From Phycisphaerales bacterium (GTDB taxonomy: Bacteria; Planctomycetota; Phycisphaerae; Phycisphaerales; SM1A02), in contig JASMLY010000085.1 in assembly GCA_030748455.1 (NCBI GenBank), positions 1-51,842 on the forward strand: a DNA stretch of 51,842 nt, read 5' to 3'. A program made the position numbers and the translations under genes. Positions 51,624-51,842 of this stretch are shown here, piece by piece. How positions within the stretch are numbered: position 1 is the stretch's first letter; each line of letters begins with the position of its first letter. The notes beneath the pieces are model-generated. The model was not told the origin of the DNA. It saw only the letters and a program-made list of their open reading frames with translations, and made no database searches.

Positions 51624-51842
51624 AAACTGGGGCTCTAATGATTGGCAACGTACAGTCATCCTAGGATATAGATGCAGAACTTATTTCTGTCAAGGATGTA
51701 GAGATATCCAAACCAAGACGTAGTTACTTTCTCCACGTTGTGTGGCATTGGATACATGATTGTTTTAGTTGGCGAAAGCATTGATCTAACAATCCTATAT
51801 CAACAGTTTCCTTGATTAAAACTTGCTCTAATCTAGATGCTT
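51624..51842. other. No gene seen at the right edge
   Basis: About 220 bp, AT-rich, with stops in all frames and no tRNA, terminator or repeat that I can support. Confidence 0.6.

Overview
The window looks like a chromosomal segment from a planctomycete, most likely of the class Phycisphaerae. The signs are: the small basic protein at 18587-18823 (MSLHRSL...GLPKVGSRKLK type, known from the Planctomycetes/Verrucomicrobia/Chlamydiae group); secreted proteins ending in dockerin-like EF-hand repeats of the form DLN.DG.VNV.DLL..L..WG; a kinase with the N-terminal region typical of planctomycete kinases; and a WXG100/FtsK cassette. No rRNA operon, phage or insertion sequence is visible. Genes are tightly packed, with many ATGA/GTGA stop-start overlaps and divergent gaps of only about 15-26 bp.

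Layout. 1-1005: Ser/Thr kinase, cut by the window edge. 1256-2910: nitrilase-family amidohydrolase and a membrane-anchored repeat protein. 2898-10300: housekeeping genes (rnc, rpmH, aroK, ilvC, uppP, a small membrane protein, ligA, a PBP4-type D-Ala-D-Ala carboxypeptidase). 10377-15958 (minus): a His-rich TlpA-like thioredoxin, then the operon pyrF - periplasmic-binding protein - cinA - folK. 15977-17309 (plus): DUF971 protein and a glycosyltransferase. 17427-21224 (minus): small basic protein and aminotransferase; then moaB - acpS - membrane protein; then an unidentified protein. 21246-31111 (mostly plus): moaE, nth, a beta-propeller-like protein (minus), TPR protein, recX, rhodanese, cdsA, coiled-coil zinc ribbon protein, nrdR, thrS, infC and a calcineurin-like phosphoesterase. 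31183-41327: a MATE transporter operon, cupin and MBL-fold proteins, an EF-G-like GTPase, glyA-trmL, and a secreted EEP-family protein with an O6-alkylguanine methyltransferase. 41332-47653: UDP-glucose dehydrogenase, then a four-gene type VII secretion-like cassette (WXG100-like protein, coiled-coil protein, short WXG-like protein, large FtsK/EssC-like ATPase). 47758-47831: tRNA-Val(TAC). 47908-51592: three secreted proteins with dockerin-like ends (beta-helix, Cys-rich repeat, RCC1 propeller).

How the genes work together. Most of the window is core metabolism: aromatic, branched-chain, one-carbon, pyrimidine, folate and molybdopterin synthesis, DNA repair, envelope lipid recycling and translation. 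Two accessory blocks stand out. One is the FtsK/WXG100 cassette, which has the essentials of a type VII secretion engine but none of the usual accessory membrane genes nearby. The other is the 3' cluster of secreted repeat proteins, which share a Cys-rich GACC module and carry a 62-bp flanking duplication.

A pattern runs through the whole window. At most transcription-unit heads a -10-like TANNNT hexamer lies only 6-9 nt before the start codon, with no room for a Shine-Dalgarno site. This suggests widespread leaderless transcription. At several divergent pairs the two opposed -10 hexamers overlap on one nearly symmetrical core. I used this pattern, together with stop-start overlaps, to choose several start codons. 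All functional calls come from reading motifs in the translations; no database search was possible.
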